NCBI GenBank assembly: GCA_034440615.1
Contig: JAOTOM010003834.1
Location: 124,001-188,000, forward strand
Length of the DNA stretch: 64,000 nucleotides
From: Ashinkailepas kermadecensis
Lineage: Eukaryota; Arthropoda; Thecostraca; Neolepadidae
Direction: 5' to 3'
Every line of letters starts with the position of its first letter. Position 1 is the first letter of the stretch. Positions 34,198 through 47,576 of this stretch are shown in pieces. The notes beneath the pieces were generated by a model. It was not told where the DNA came from. It saw nothing but the letters and a program-made list of their open reading frames with translations, and made no database searches. A program made the translations under genes and the position numbers.

Positions 34198-37100
34198 TTA
34201 GAATACAGGTGGACCATTCCGAGCTTCTAGTGTTGCATCACAGTGAGGTGTGTAAGTCACTCTGAAGTCGACATCCGAGAGAAAGCGAAAAAGTTGTCCT
34301 GCAGTTACCATGCGCGAGTGGTCACCCAGGAGATCGCGGAGTGACAGCGACTGCATAACTCCAAAAGGACGTCTTCGATCATCGGCAAGCAGAGGACATG
34401 AAATCAGAACGTGACGAACTGACAGCGGTGAGTGACATCGGGGACAGTTTGGCCTGTCCTCTCCACAGAGCAGATGGTGGTGTGTTGGGTGAGTGTGCCC
34501 AAGCTGATGGCGGCAGAGCGCGACCTCGTCTCGCCTTGTCCTACAGTAGGACGAGGGCCACTCTCCATGCCATGGTTTGAGCACACGTAATTTGTTGTCG
34601 TGCAGCGTGTCCCAACTATACTGCCAGTCTTTAAATGCAAAGGTCACGCTAGAAGGGTGATATTCTCTCGCGGGGAGCGGCATAGATCGTAGGTATGAGG
34701 CGTATGTTGCTCGTTTCGCAGCAGCATCCGCTGCTTCGTTCCCCACGATGCCGACATGGTCCGGGATCCAACAGAGGGCAAAAGCCTTCCCAGCTTGAAC
34801 CAGTAATCTGAGACGCCGTAGGACATCCTGTACAATGGGGTCAGGTAGGTTTAAACTGTTTTAGCGCCCAAATACTGCTGAGGGAATCGGTAAAAATGAC
34901 ATGATATGCACCCCACCCCACTTCAATAAAACTGAGGGCCTTTGTGATAGCAGCCAGCTTCGATGTGTCGACCGTTGCATGCGGTGGTAGGAAAAAGATA
35001 TTGACAGAGACCCAGTAGTAAATGCACTGACCACAACATTGTCAGTTTTGGATCCATCTGTATAAATCGGGACGTATCCATCGAATGAGGCTATGTGTTC
35101 TAGGGCACTTGACAGACGGTCGTGTAGTGTAGCATGCTCCTTCCTAACTGAAGAAAGTGGCATGTCTATTACCGGTGTGATCATTTCCCATAGCGGCGTG
35201 AGTGTAAAATTGGACTGCATTCAGTGCATCATGGACCCTTCAGTCGAATCCCGCTGTCCTCAAAGAACCTGCGTATCCTCACGCAAAGGGATGTGGCATG
35301 CATAGTATGCCTTCGACAGAATGATGCGATTAGGCGATGAGAGAACATGTGCGCATATGTAGGATGTTCGGGGAATTGACGCAGTTTACAAGCATATCGC
35401 ATTCCGAGCATTTCACTACGGAGCGAGAGTGGAGGTTCATGGGCCTCAGCCAGAAGGCTTACAGAAGGCGAAGTGCGGAAAGCGCCGGTCACAATACGGA
35501 GGGACGTGTGATGTACAGTGTCCAGTGTGCGTTTGCTTGTTGTGCATGCACTGTCATATACAAAACATGCATAGTCAAGTTTTGCTCGGATGAGGGAACG
35601 ATACAGCAGCAGCATGGTTCTTCTGTCTCCTCCGTAAGACGTGCGCGCAACCATTTTCAGTAGGTGTAGTGACGTAAAACACTTCTCCCGAAGTGCTTTA
35701 AAATGTTCCTTGTAATTAAGACGGGTGTCAAAAATTACCCCTAAAAACTGCGCATCTCGCTGAAAGGGAATGAGTTCCCCATACAGCTGGATAGCATGCT
35801 CTAGGCATATTCGACGACGCCGACAAAAATGCATCGTAACGGTTTTTGTAACGGATAACTGAAGCCCGTTCTCAGAGATTCAGTGTTCCAAATGGGATAC
35901 TGCTAGCTGCAACTGCCGGGCCATCGATGATCCACTGGATGTGCAACACCAAATTGCTACATCATCCACGAAAAGTGACCTGCCAACCTGTCGAGGAAGG
36001 GACTCACAAACATCATTAATCATGATGGCGAACATCGCCACGCTTAGCACACTGCCCTTGGGAGCCCCCGTCGTCTGCGGATATATCTCTGACATGTGGT
36101 TTCCGATACGTACACGGAAGACGCGCCTAAACAGAAAGTTATCGAGGAAGAGCCCCATGGAGTCGCGGATTCCATACCTGAACGCCTTCATGAGAATGCA
36201 TGAAGGGCTTCGTGCCGCATGCTCCTTGAATGTTAAAAAAAAGCATTGCACCAACGTGACGATTTTCATGGAAGGCTACTCGTACCAAGGTGTCAAGAAT
36301 TAAAAGATTGTCGACAGTAATGCTGTTTTTCCTAAGACTACACTGCGCTATTTAAAATGCCATGTCGCTCCAGAAACCACGTCAGACGCAAATTAACCAT
36401 CTTCTCCATCAGTTTGCAGAGTGATGATGTTAATGATATGTATTGGTCGGCAGCTCATTGGGTCCAGGCTATACTTGTGGGGATTTCAGATTGGGATCAT
36501 AATAGCTTCACGCCGGGTGGATGGGAAGTTGGCATTGTCCCAGAAGGAGTTCAGGGTCTTCAGCATAGCAGTAAATGCACGTGATGGAATATGCTTAAGC
36601 ATGTCGTTATGTATTCGGCCGGGACCTTCAGAAACGCTTCGAAGGGTTCCAATAGCAGAATACAACTCATCTATGGTGAATGGTTTGTTGGAGCATAGCC
36701 TCTCAGTAGTGGAAAAGTTCAATGACTTTCTCTCGCAGTCGGCTTTGCGGCGTGCGAATACATCATTTCCACTGTTGCACCGACATCGACTGGATATTGT
36801 GCGGGCCATCTCATTGGTCACGCCGACTGGGTGGGTGACGTCACGGCCGCCAGCCCATAGTGCTGGCAGAGGGGTAGAGCTGAACTTGCTAGCGATGCGC
36901 TTGAGTCTAGACCAGACCTGCACGACGGGCGTGGAACGATTTAGCGTACTAACGTAGTCCCTCCGCGCTGTACGCTTTTCCTCTCGAATGCCTCTTCGCC
37001 GTACGGTGGCCCTAGCCTGCCGGAAGGCGATGAGGTTGACCGTGCTACTTTTTCGGTCAAGGGTTCTGAAAGCTTGCCTTGATTGCCTGACGACATTCCT

Positions 37101-38173
37101 CCGTCCACCACGGGACGGGTGTGCGACGAGGAGCGCCAGAGGTACGAAGAATAGAGTCAGTGGCGGCCTGGACCAGCACGTTGGTAAATTCCTCCACTGA
37201 TATAGGTGTATCATCAGATCATACGGGAAAAAAATATCCTCCACTCATGTTTCGTATTCTGACCAGTCAGCCTTCCTAAAATTCCGTCTGTGTGGTCGCG
37301 CCCCATGTACAACGCCATCTTGGTAATACAACCACAGGGGAAAGTGGTCGCTGCCGAGGGGTTCATCGGCCACAGTCCAGTTAAAAAGTTAGGTGAGCTG
37401 TGGACTGCATAGCCTTAGGTCCAACGCCAAGGTATGGCCGTAGGGCAAGGTAAAATTGGTCGACGTTCCGACATTTAAAATGCATTAGGATTCATCATAC
37501 ATCAATGATTATGAAAGCCGACCACGTGTATTGATGTCATCACGTCCCCATGCCGTGTGGTGGGCGTTGAAATCGCCTAGTAGTAAGACCGGTGGGAGGA
37601 GCTCGGACAACTGAATGAATTTCTAGCCGGTATTTTTACGAAGCTGCACCGTCCGTAAATTGTAATGTGATTTTATCCTTTATCTTTTACAATTTTATCT
37701 AACGTGATGGCAGGAATGTGATCAATTGACTAGGTATTTCGTAAGTTCCACAATGTGGCAGTGCCTTAATAAATGACTTTGACTTTGACTTTGACTTTGG
37801 ACATCAGGTGTCGTAGCTCACTGGATGGGAACCGAGCACCGGGCGGCGGATCAAGCGAGCAAATAGACATGGCACGGTGATTAAAACGCACTCTTGCTGC
37901 AACGGCCTGCAATTTGGCGTGGAACAATAATATCGGCGCTGCCACGCTGTGGTGGACAGCCAGCAGCACACCACCGTGCGGAATTGTATCAGAGGGCGTA
38001 TCTTTTCGAAAAACAGAGTAGCATTTGAGGTTGAACAAGTAGTTTGGCGTCACCTTCGTTTCCTGCAGGCAGATAGCCGCCGGAAAGCGGCGACTTACAA
38101 GCGCCTGCAGCTATTCGATGCTGGTCCTCAACCCCCTACAGTTCCACTGTAAAATGGACCGCGGCTGATCCAT
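34198..38173 (-). pseudogene. non-LTR retrotransposon ORF2 (endonuclease, RT, RNase H), degenerate
   Basis: In minus-strand order: an APE-type endonuclease starts near 38,173 (WNCRGLRTS, ICLQET, then LLLGDFNAHHTAWG at 37,610-37,545). The reverse transcriptase follows from 37,244 to 35,229, with GAPKGSVLS and the catalytic FVDD at 35,972-35,961. Then RNase H (YTDGSK near 35,050; GNEAADAAAKRA near 34,746), and last a Cys/His tail (CPRCHSPLSVRHVLISCP). RNase H places it in the I/R1-like group. At least five frame breaks, an early TAG in the endonuclease, and a nested insertion make it inactive. It is nearly full length for ORF2; ORF1 was not found upstream. Confidence 0.85.
37626..37800 (+). mobile_element. 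3' tail of another LINE inserted in the endonuclease domain
   Basis: A 175-base segment ends AATAAATGACTTTGACTTTG, a 3'-terminal (TGACTT)n microsatellite of the kind that ends some non-LTR elements. It interrupts the endonuclease between ELRHLMSK and FIQLSELLPP, which otherwise read on in the same order, so its limits are fixed by the host element. It is 5'-truncated and on the opposite strand. Confidence 0.65.
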
Positions 38174-38400
38174 TTAAAACGAGTTAAAGTGGGTATGTAG
38201 ATATATCACAATTATTATCACAGAAGACATTCTCACCATCTCAAGGATCCATTGTATAACTGGTGAGTGCATAGGTTGACGGCGTGTAACGTATGCAAAG
38301 TGTGTATTTAAAGGTGGGGGGGTAAAACAGGTCAGTTCACGACGAACTAACCGGAGAAACCTAACCACTGTGTATGCTTTATGGAGGTAAAATGTGTGTA

Positions 38401-38875
38401 AAACTTAGGCGGTCAAGTGCAACTCTACCTATCCCCTCATATTAGATTGAAAAAGTACAAACAACCTCCTGCACTTCCCACCTTGCTATTTCAATGTTAT
38501 CAAAATAGCTAATTTGTAAACTGGAAGTACAACATTTGTAAAGCTTCGTCCACTGTAACATATAATTTTTTTGCAATGTTTGTGATGTCTTTACATTGAT
38601 TGGTTGACAGGTATACTTATGAGCAGGAAAAAAACACTAAAGCAGCCCATTATAATCCTTTCTAGCTCTACCTGAGGTGCAAAAATGTTTTCAGAGATTG
38701 GATCTCTGAAAAAGTGCCTTTTGGTCCCACTTTGATGTTAAGTAGCACACTAATTGCATTTTCAAGTTTTCACCTATTTTTCATGGAGGACACATGAAAA
38801 CGCCCATGAAGTGCATGGACAAAGGTCAATATAATATGAGGGCATAGGTAGAGTTGCATTTGACTGCCTGAGTTT
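38401..38875. mobile_element. 475-bp MITE with 50-bp terminal inverted repeats
   Basis: Positions 38,401-38,450 and 38,826-38,875 are inverted copies matching at 45 of 50 positions without gaps. Each starts AAACTYAGGCRGTCAARTGC and contains the exact block CAACTCTACCTAT. The centre is AT-rich and has its own 11-bp hairpin (38,688-38,712). No coding capacity. The target-site duplication is unclear because T-runs flank the right end. Confidence 0.85.
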
Positions 38876-39269
38876 TTTTTAGTCATCTTGTGGCATTTGG
38901 CATACAAATAAAATACAAATGTACATTTATCTAGAACTGGAACATTCCTGTTGCAGTTTTATATGCCACAGTAAGAGTGTATCTGCAACAGAAGTGGCTG
39001 CATCAGTCTTACCTGTTTGCAGTGTATAATGACTATTTTGTCCAAATTTTGGAATGCATTTTGTTTTCAATCTTTGCTCAGCCATTTATGGCAAACCTTT
39101 GTGGTATATGCTTGATTTGTTTTTACTGCCTGTTACTAACGAACTTAAAGGTGCATTACAACAACATTATTAATAATCAAAGCAGTTCAATCTGATTTTC
39201 GTTTCTGTGTATTATGTGTGACACTGTTTAGTTAATTAGTATTTTTTGAAGATATTATTTCGATGTTTC

Positions 39270-40436
39270 AGTGTTTCTGGAAATCCTGAGCCAGCAGCAG
39301 AGCACACTAGAGACAGTTCTGTTCACCAGCCTGAGGATGATGTTCTGCTTGAACCTAAAGATGCTGATGCTGGTCCCAATCCAGCTGCCAATCACCAACA
39401 CAGGGTGACATGAAGAAGCAGTTGGAGCTACTTCAGCAGGAGCTCAGCAAGTCTCAGGGTGCATTGGTTGTGGCAAAGGGCACTGCCGCTAGGGAGATGG
39501 TGAACATACTCAAAGTTCTCACAAAAAGAACACCAGCCCGTCACCAGTCGAACTGCTGCATCGGTGCCGGCGCCGGTGCTACCGGAGGCCGGGTCGTTAG
39601 CCGATTTTCCGAGATCGGCTATCGACCGGTCCAGCGGTACTAGCCGGGAGGCGTCGACCGTCAGCGCAGAAGGTGACCTGCGGTGCTTCAGAAGCAGCTG
39701 TGGCTCGGTCCTGGAGAGGACAGAACTGGTCGGAGGAGAGTTGAACGATGGACCGGAGATCGTCGATCTGCAACAGCTGGGTGTGCAGGAGACGGTCGCG
39801 ACAGAGCTATCTGAGGGCGAGCAGCAGGCTGCTCGATATAGCATGGCCTGTGTCGCCGGCTACATTGGCGCCAAGTGCGCAAAGAGGAACCTCAATTTCC
39901 GGGCTCTATCTGCTCTACAAGAGACAGTGCAGAGGAGGAGGTGGTGGTAGCAGCCGAATGGATCAGGCTGCTGAGTCACGGTGCCTCCACATTCCGTCCG
40001 CTCAGTGGATGGAGTGCCTCGACAAGTTCGAGGTCGTTTTTTGCGCCTTGCATGCTGGCAAGGGAGTAGTACGTCCCACCCCTAAACAGGCGATGAATAA
40101 GCTTAGTCGGGCTCCTGGGGTTACCAAGGGTCTGGCTCAGCTGCTGCAGGAGAGTTGGCCAAGTATCAGCACTGAGTCCCTGGTGCTCTACAGCCGACTG
40201 CGCACTGTCATATGGATGCGCCACGTCGCAGCTGTGCGGCGCACAGACCATGCGGTCGCGCTAGCTGACACGGCGCGCAGAACAGCTGAGGAGCGCTTGA
40301 AGAAGGCTGACATGCCCTCTGTAACTGACCCCGTCAAGACGCCAGAAACCCGACGGAGTTTTGTAAAGCGCCGCGCATCTGCACGGACCGCTGCATGCGT
40401 GTACTGGCGGGCTATGCGGACCACACGGTTTTTCCC
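39270..40436 (+). pseudogene. decayed transposase-like gene (possibly P-element/THAP type)
   Basis: After an acceptor-like TTTCAG near 39,270, several overlapping frames read as one interrupted protein. They are an acidic segment (PEDDVLLEPKDAD), a coiled-coil (KKQLELLQQELSKSQ), [18 protein letters not shown] (39,830-39,890), [29 protein letters not shown], and a basic end ([14 protein letters not shown]). The order coiled-coil, AGYI-x-x-K-C, L-x-x-PS, R-x-R-T resembles the C-terminal half of P/THAP9-like transposases. At least two frameshifts are needed. The coding part runs directly into an AT microsatellite, so the end is lost. Confidence 0.4.
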
Positions 40437-40443
40437 GTGCGAT

Positions 40444-40721
<278 letters not shown>

Positions 40722-40802
40722 CATGCATCCGTCAGGCATGCTCTCTTTGTGTTTATTGTCAAAATATTGAAATAATTAAAAATTAAAATATTGAAAATAG
40801 CA

Positions 40803-41042
40803 GGATTTGGGTCGCTTCATTCGCTCGGATAGCCCCCAGCTGGGAAGGTCTGTTGGTAACTGGCCCGATAAGGCCGGGGACGTGGCATCGGCGCAGCCAT
40901 TTCGATACATTGGTATCACGCTAAACATTTTTTAAAAGGCTCCTGTTGAGCTGGAATTCCCTGATTGGGTGGTGAGGTCATGCTTCACACGTTCTGCTTG
41001 TCATATGACCCTGGTCCGTAAAGCCACCCCAGCAATAATTCC
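40803..41042 (+). mobile_element. tRNA-derived SINE, copy 4 (5'-truncated)
   Basis: Starts at the B-box region (GGATTTGGGTCGCTTC), continues GGTAACTGGCCCGATAAGG, and ends GACCCTGGTCCGTAAAGCC like copies 1-3. The tRNA head is missing where the AT array begins. Confidence 0.75.
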
Positions 41043-41181
41043 GAATACATTTCTTTTTAAAGTAGAGTATCATCGAATATATTTGTGTGTAGATACATTG
41101 ACTTTGGATTGTCTCAGCCTGATGTAGATAGTGTTATCTACCGTTTGTAATTTCTGCATGTGCGATATAGATAGCTCAAAA

Positions 41182-41326
<145 letters not shown>

Positions 41327-41339
41327 ACGCATTTTATTC

Positions 41340-42780
41340 ATAGCTCATGCGGTGTCGTGTTTCTTTACCTGAAAGTACAACATTACACCATGTACTTACT
41401 TTTGTGCAGGCAAAGAGTACTCTCATTCTCCACCATTAAATCAGTGCGCAATTCATGGCAGGGCCACGTGTCACTTGGCCCGCCCCACAAGTTATCGTTG
41501 CTGTGAATAAGTTTCGAAAGAACGGACAAAATTAATCATGCTATGCATGAATGCATATACCTAAGCTCCAGCTGTTCTTCCTTAGTTGACACATCCCTCG
41601 GGGAGGATAAACCAGGTAATGCCCTGTAAATCACATATCAGGGTCGGTTCCCGGAGCAGTGCAACAAGTGCTCCCCACCCCATTCCGTTCGGGAGGTGGC
41701 AACCCTCTAGAGCTAAATTGGTTGAAATCTGACTAATTTTAATATTTATACTATGAACTAAAACAAACCGTAACCCCCCTCCCCCGCTTCCATGATACGT
41801 GTTCATCTCGATCAAAATGTCTGGGTCTAAGCCAAACGCGCGTCGCCAGCGCGAGGGGAAAGCACGAGAGGAAAAATGGAGACCTCTGCAGTCCCCCCCC
41901 CCTCCACACCCACACACCCTAGGATGCTCAGATTTAGTATGAGAGTCGTTACGGAACGAATGATAGCCCTCTGACAACCTCTACCCTTTGGGAGAAAGGG
42001 TGACGGGATCTGGTTCGGTCATGAGGCAAGCACTCATTTAAAACTCATTATTTAAGAGAGGAATACGCTGTGCTTATGGCGTCAGACATGCATCGTCGAT
42101 GCACCCCCACCATGGTATGAGGAATAGCAACCGGGGACCTCTCTCCCCCCCCCTCCCTCGGATACTCTGACTTCAAATGGTAGCCAATATGAACCGCTCG
42201 ATATAGCCCCTTTGAAAGCAGTTATAGCGCCCCGCCATGCTAGCACCCCCCCCCCCCCCATATACACGGAAAATCCGGGTAATAATAATATTATTGGCAT
42301 ATTCACTATTCGCGCATCCATACACTGGTCGCATCATAGTCATAAAGTCATAAAGTGTTTAGACTTAATAAGAGCCAGAAGGGCCCATCCATTTGAGTCT
42401 GTAAATGGAAGATACCATAAGCCCGGTAAAAAGACCCACCCCAACTATCACCGCATCCTAAAGAAACCATCCACCAACATTCCACACACCTATCCTATCT
42501 ACCCTAGCTATCCAGCCCTATTCCCTTGATACCTCTTAACACATGTGGATTGAATGCCTTACCAATAATTTTCCAACTACATCCATGCCTGCTTAAAGGG
42601 GTCTGTGCCGTGCATACTTACTTAGCATAAATCGCACCTAAACCATCACAAATTAGAACTGAAAAACAAGATTTTCCTGTCTAAAAAGTTTGTCCACCCT
42701 ACTTTTAAATACATTCAATGAGGAACTCCCCAAAGCATCAGCAGGCAGCCTATTCCACTGATCAACAGCCCTTTGACTGA
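41340..42780. other. unassigned stretch with poly-C-bearing repeat pieces
   Basis: Long C-runs at about 41,895-41,905, 42,145-42,155 and 42,247-42,259 follow GGGGACCTCTC or similar, resembling the G/C-run ends of miniature transposons elsewhere in the window. No gene is supported. Confidence 0.4.
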
Positions 42781-43089
42781 AGACCTGTTGTCGCTTAACT
42801 GTCCTACACCATTAGGACATAAACAGAGCTTTAGTTATTTGAGTTTAAGGGCGCTTCGACCAAATAAACAGAGCTTTAGATTCCTCCACAAATTGGTTGT
42901 ACGATCACTGCTGCATGCCGTGTGTATGAATGGACTATGGCATGAAAATAATGCATCGTTCAAGTAAAATAACAGCTAATTTCATTTATTTATTTCAGGA
43001 CCATATCAAGAAAACACTTGAACAACAATCCGATAGTTCCCAGTCTCTAGCACGTTTTGTTTTAGTTATATTAATTTGTGTAGCACTGC

Positions 43090-43126
43090 ACCGTTGCCTT
43101 ACCACATCCCGTGCTAAGGCAACGGT
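43090..43126. repeat. perfect 12-bp hairpin
   Basis: ACCGTTGCCTTA, 13-base loop, TAAGGCAACGGT. Confidence 0.9.
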
Positions 43127-43794
43127 CATTCTTGTTTACCCTTCGGGCGCTCTGGAGGCTGGTCAGCTGTCGCTATTGTCCAACCTGACTCGATAGGCCT
43201 TGGGTAACTCTACTCTGGAGAGTTCACGAAGGTGGTTCTGCCTGGTGGTCGCATACCCAAAATATCATAGTTACTCTGCACATCATGGTTGGCATAACCG
43301 TTGTCTTTCATACCGTTGTCACTCATTTTCATAGCATAACCGTCGTCGAATTACTACCCCGTTATATTCGCGTTATCTGGGTTATCCACTTAAGGGTAGT
43401 AAAATATGTTTTAGTCATCCAATAACCATACCTTTATACTCGTTTTATATTGATTACTCGCTTAAAGTTAGTCAAATATTTTTGTTCAGTGCATACACTG
43501 AAAAATATATGTGCGAGCGAGGTGTTCGATGGGCATGCTGCAATTAGCAACAGAAGTTAACATATGAGCATGGAGAGCATTGATCACACCTCATTTCATC
43601 CCATCCGTACCTGCCTATATTTCATAGCAATTGGGAAACAAAAGAAGAGCAAAACATTCCATATCGGCTTTAAGAGAAATGGTAAGGACATGTTTCTATA
43701 GGTCTCATACTATTTTTCACTGGCACGTCCTGTTCATGAGTACATCAACCACTGCGATTGCCGACATTGCGTTGGTGTGGCCAATGAATGCATG

Positions 43795-43845
43795 CCACAT
43801 TAGGGCCACACAACGTATGAATGCATTGGTTTGGCCCTAATGTGG
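43795..43845. repeat. perfect 14-bp hairpin
   Basis: CCACATTAGGGCCA, 23-base loop, TGGCCCTAATGTGG. The loop and left flank also share GAATGCAT. Confidence 0.9.
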
Positions 43846-44796
43846 GACATCACAAGTACGAGTTCAATATGAGTATGCATGCTATATTATCCAATATTAG
43901 GTCTAAAATGTTGGCGCATCCCTGATTACGCAACAGTAATTGCAGAATTGATGCAGAAAGAAGGAATCTGAGCGTCCCAGAAGCATGAGATCAAAATATA
44001 GGTGTTTTTAATCTCATCTAACGTACTGTTTTTTGCAAACGAACCTTGTCACCAACCCACAATGTTTTCACCCTTCATCAAAGCCAGGATCAAAAGCTAA
44101 GAAGCTAGATTTAGAACGGTATGCAACTTGGAAAAATTACTTTGTAGTGTAATGCCAATAAGATGCAACTGGGCAGCCGCCCTCAAGGTAAGATATTGCA
44201 AACACATGAGATCAAAAGAGGAGTAATAATAAGAAACAGCAAGAAAAGGATCATCAAATCAAGATATCAGAGCCAGACCAAGATATCAGATCAAATCACG
44301 ATCCATCTGAAAACAAGAAAATGATCCATTTTGTGCAGAAAAATATGGTCTATTGCATAATAGGCTGCAACACGAGTCTAAGGTTGGCAGGATACCCATG
44401 TTTTTGGGGACATCTTATCCAATCAGCATTCACAATGTCCAAACTTGTGCATAAGTTTGCACAATGTCCAAACTTATGCACATGCATATTATGCAACTTA
44501 AGTCATAGGGGTTATATGAGTCACAGCCATTCTGTGTTACCCCAGCATTTTATAAGCAAGCAGTAATTGCAAACAGCAGTGTTTGTTTTCATTTCCTAAA
44601 TTTACAACGGGCAACAAGGCAAAGTGTGTCATCCTTATTCCCTCTTGACCACCAGGTGTGACAAATTGAAAATTATTAGGTATTTATATAGAAGCCTTGA
44701 GTACAAATTGGAAAACAAATGTATGAAATGGACTTGCTGCATCTTACCTAACAACTTCTCCTCTACCACTGCTTTGGGAAATCACACTATGAGATA

Positions 44797-44828
44797 GTGA
44801 ATATCTCACCACCAAGTGAGATATTCAC
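44797..44828. repeat. perfect 13-bp hairpin
   Basis: GTGAATATCTCAC, loop CACCAA, GTGAGATATTCAC. Confidence 0.92.
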
Positions 44829-44935
44829 AATATAAATTATGCCACTTAGCATTGAAATGGCAAATCATGCACTCATTTGGTGGCGTAGTGATATTAGGCG
44901 ATCCAACATCAGTAGGTTCCAGGCGATCCAAGATC

Positions 44936-45165
44936 AGGTTAGGTTAGGTTGGGTTTGGATTTTTGTGCAAATTTTACATTACTCTTCACTATATGTTATT
45001 GCACCCAAATTGTTGTTATTGTGCTTTAAGTCGTTCACGAGGCAAGTTTTGCACACGTTTCATTTCCATAAAGCGAAGGGATTAGGTTAGGTTGTGTTAG
45101 GTTAAGTTTTTGTAGTGGGAAAACTGGGTTTCGCTAGGTTTCATAAGTTGGAAAATTGTGATGTA
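44936..45165 (+). repeat. TTAGG-containing dispersed repeat, copy 1
   Basis: Contains GGTTAGGTTAGGTTGGGTTT, then TATTGTGCTTTAAG, ACGAGGCAAGTTTT, CATAAAG and a second GGTTAGGTT run. The order is repeated at 47,577-47,715. Confidence 0.7.
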
Positions 45166-45169
45166 TGTT

Positions 45170-47400
45170 TCCAGTAATACGTTAGAAGGGAGGTGTTTAG
45201 GGTAGGCTAGGTTATGCTGTTACATTTTTATATTCTAACATTTGTATGCTATTTTACTTAACTCCAAGTCATTTTTCGTGTTCATTTGCTTTACAGCTGA
45301 AAATTTATAATTGCATAGGAAATTAATGGTCATGTGATCTTAATCATATTCATGAATGTTGTATTGGATGTTGTGCTGCATGGTAGAATTATATGTTCGG
45401 AACACCAATAATTATATGAAGTCTCCACTTATAGATGCATACCAGAAAGGATATAATCATTCTTCCTGAAGTGCTTGCTGTATGCCTTCATGTGCCTTGA
45501 TGCTTTCTTGTCCATTTTAAGAATGTTGAGCCACTTTTGAATTTCAAGAGTACTTTATCTCTCGGGAACAATGGAAGCTGACTTCAGGCTCCTTCGTGTG
45601 CAATGGCTTGCAATGTAGAGCACAGCAATACATATTGGACTTGCCCACCTTATCAATTATGTTCGCAACTATGCAAGAACCCTCACACTCAAACTCCAAA
45701 GACCTGAAAAAATCTTCGCGCATCTTCAGTGTTTTCTATTTCCATACATGCCACTCTAACTTGTCGGCATTTTTCCTTCCAAATTGTGTTTGGTAGCGCG
45801 CCGGATTTGTGACACTTTTATCTCAACCTCAGAAGTTCAACGTGTCTACCGATACGTGGCAACTCTTTCGCCTTGAACGGTAATATATAAATGTCGCCGG
45901 CGGGCTATAGAAGAACTTAGGCCATGTCGTTTGCCCGTAATCATTTTTGACGTTTCATACTACTCAGACTGGACTGGACGAATGAACTGGACGACTGGAC
46001 GAGTTTGAGTTCCACGAGTTCGACTGGACGAATGAACTGATCACGGAGCCACCGCTCACGATTCCCATCAGCCGGTCGGATCTCGCAACAGTGGGGAGAA
46101 GGTGCCATCCTACTCCGGTGATACAGTGGGGAGAAGGTGCCATCCTACTCCGGTGATACGCAGGCAGTGGAGCGAGTGGTGATACTTGTGACAGTCGGCG
46201 GCAGCAGTTGTGGGGCGGTACACGCGCCATAGGTACACATGTTCGAAAATGATGCATCGACAAGCGATGACTTCCTTCCAATCAAAGAAGGATTTCCATT
46301 TTGAGCGAAAGTGATTCGTTCTGTTCACATGCTCTCAGATCCATATGTACTTAGTGTCGCTCAGGGGCGGTCGGCCCATGTAAGGCACTAAGGCAGTGCC
46401 TCACCTGAGTAGAGCTGGGAAGTATTTTTTATGTTATTTTCGTACAAATGATGCTTTCATCAACTGGGAAATAGCAAAGTTAAAAAAAAACTGGAAACAA
46501 ATATGCTTTGGTGACTCGTAATTATAGTGAAAATTGAAGTTCATGTTTATATCTTAGCTTCAAAACAGCTCTATCACCGGTCCACAAAGGCATGCCTCTG
46601 GCAAATATCGCCATGTATTGCGCTTTCGTTTCATAACAAGCGCAGGGAATGCGGCCTTTTTGGAGTTGTGTTCAGTCCTGGGTACTAATACTAAAGTATA
46701 TTCTACTCTTAATGGAGATCGCTGTGTGCGGGACACTTTCGAGGTACATCGGGCTATGTTTTGCACACAAATGTTCTCATTTATTCGTGAAAATAAGGGA
46801 ATGTGCGGGATTGTAGGGAAGGAGCCAGTCACCTACCCACCCACTTAGGTAGGTACTAGAAGTGGCAGAACTGAAAGCCCAACGAGGAAGTCTGCTAGTG
46901 ACCAGTGGGCTCTTACTGGGCTTTGATGTGATGCTTAGTCATCTCTGTAAATTCCATGCATTCACTAGTGTTTCCAGGACGGATACATCAGGCAAGGCAA
47001 CAAAAAAAACAGCCTGCTTTGGAGCAAACTTGTTCTTCAATCTCAAATTTTGCAAAACCTAGTTGCATTTTATGAAAGTGTTGCTCTGAGCTCATGCTTA
47101 GGTACCTAGTTGGGCCCCTGCCATGCTTTCCAAATCCAAGGAATTTGAAAATTTGTGAGAATTATTTTTTACTTGGCCGTACCAAACGATTCAAAACCAA
47201 CTTTTAGAGTCTGCACAATGCATGTAATTTGGGTAAATATATAGAAGAAATCCCTAGGGCACTTTTGGTCAAACAAAAATTTGTTTCCAGTGTCTTGATG
47301 TAAGTGAAAAAATTTTACATTCATATCTTGGGGAAATGAAAACTTTTTGACATAAACACTCAAGTTGTACTTATATCTGAATAAGCAGTCATTATTATTA
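45170..47400. other. unassigned AT-rich stretch
   Basis: No supported gene. A region at 45,960-46,035 repeats GACTGGACGAATGAACTG twice, and a 39-bp duplication follows at 46,090. A candidate transposon end, CAGGGGCGGTCGGCCC, lies near 46,362. Confidence 0.4.
46090..46168. repeat. 39-bp tandem duplication
   Basis: Two perfect copies of GTGGGGAGAAGGTGCCATCC plus TACTCCGGTGATAC-type sequence, starting near 46,090 and 46,129. Confidence 0.9.
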
Positions 47401-47404
47401 TCGA

Positions 47405-47570
47405 ATATATATCTATATTATAATATATTATAATTTATCTATATTATAATGTATTATAATTTATATATATTATAATATATTATAATATATCTATGTTATA
47501 ATATATTATAATATATCTATATTATAATATATTATAATACATCTATATTATCGAATATGTTATAATATAT
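47405..47570. repeat. AT-rich tandem repeat
   Basis: About six units of CTATATTATAATATATTATA with small changes. The sequence is self-complementary throughout, so it can extrude as cruciforms. Confidence 0.9.
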
Positions 47571-47576
47571 CGAAGA

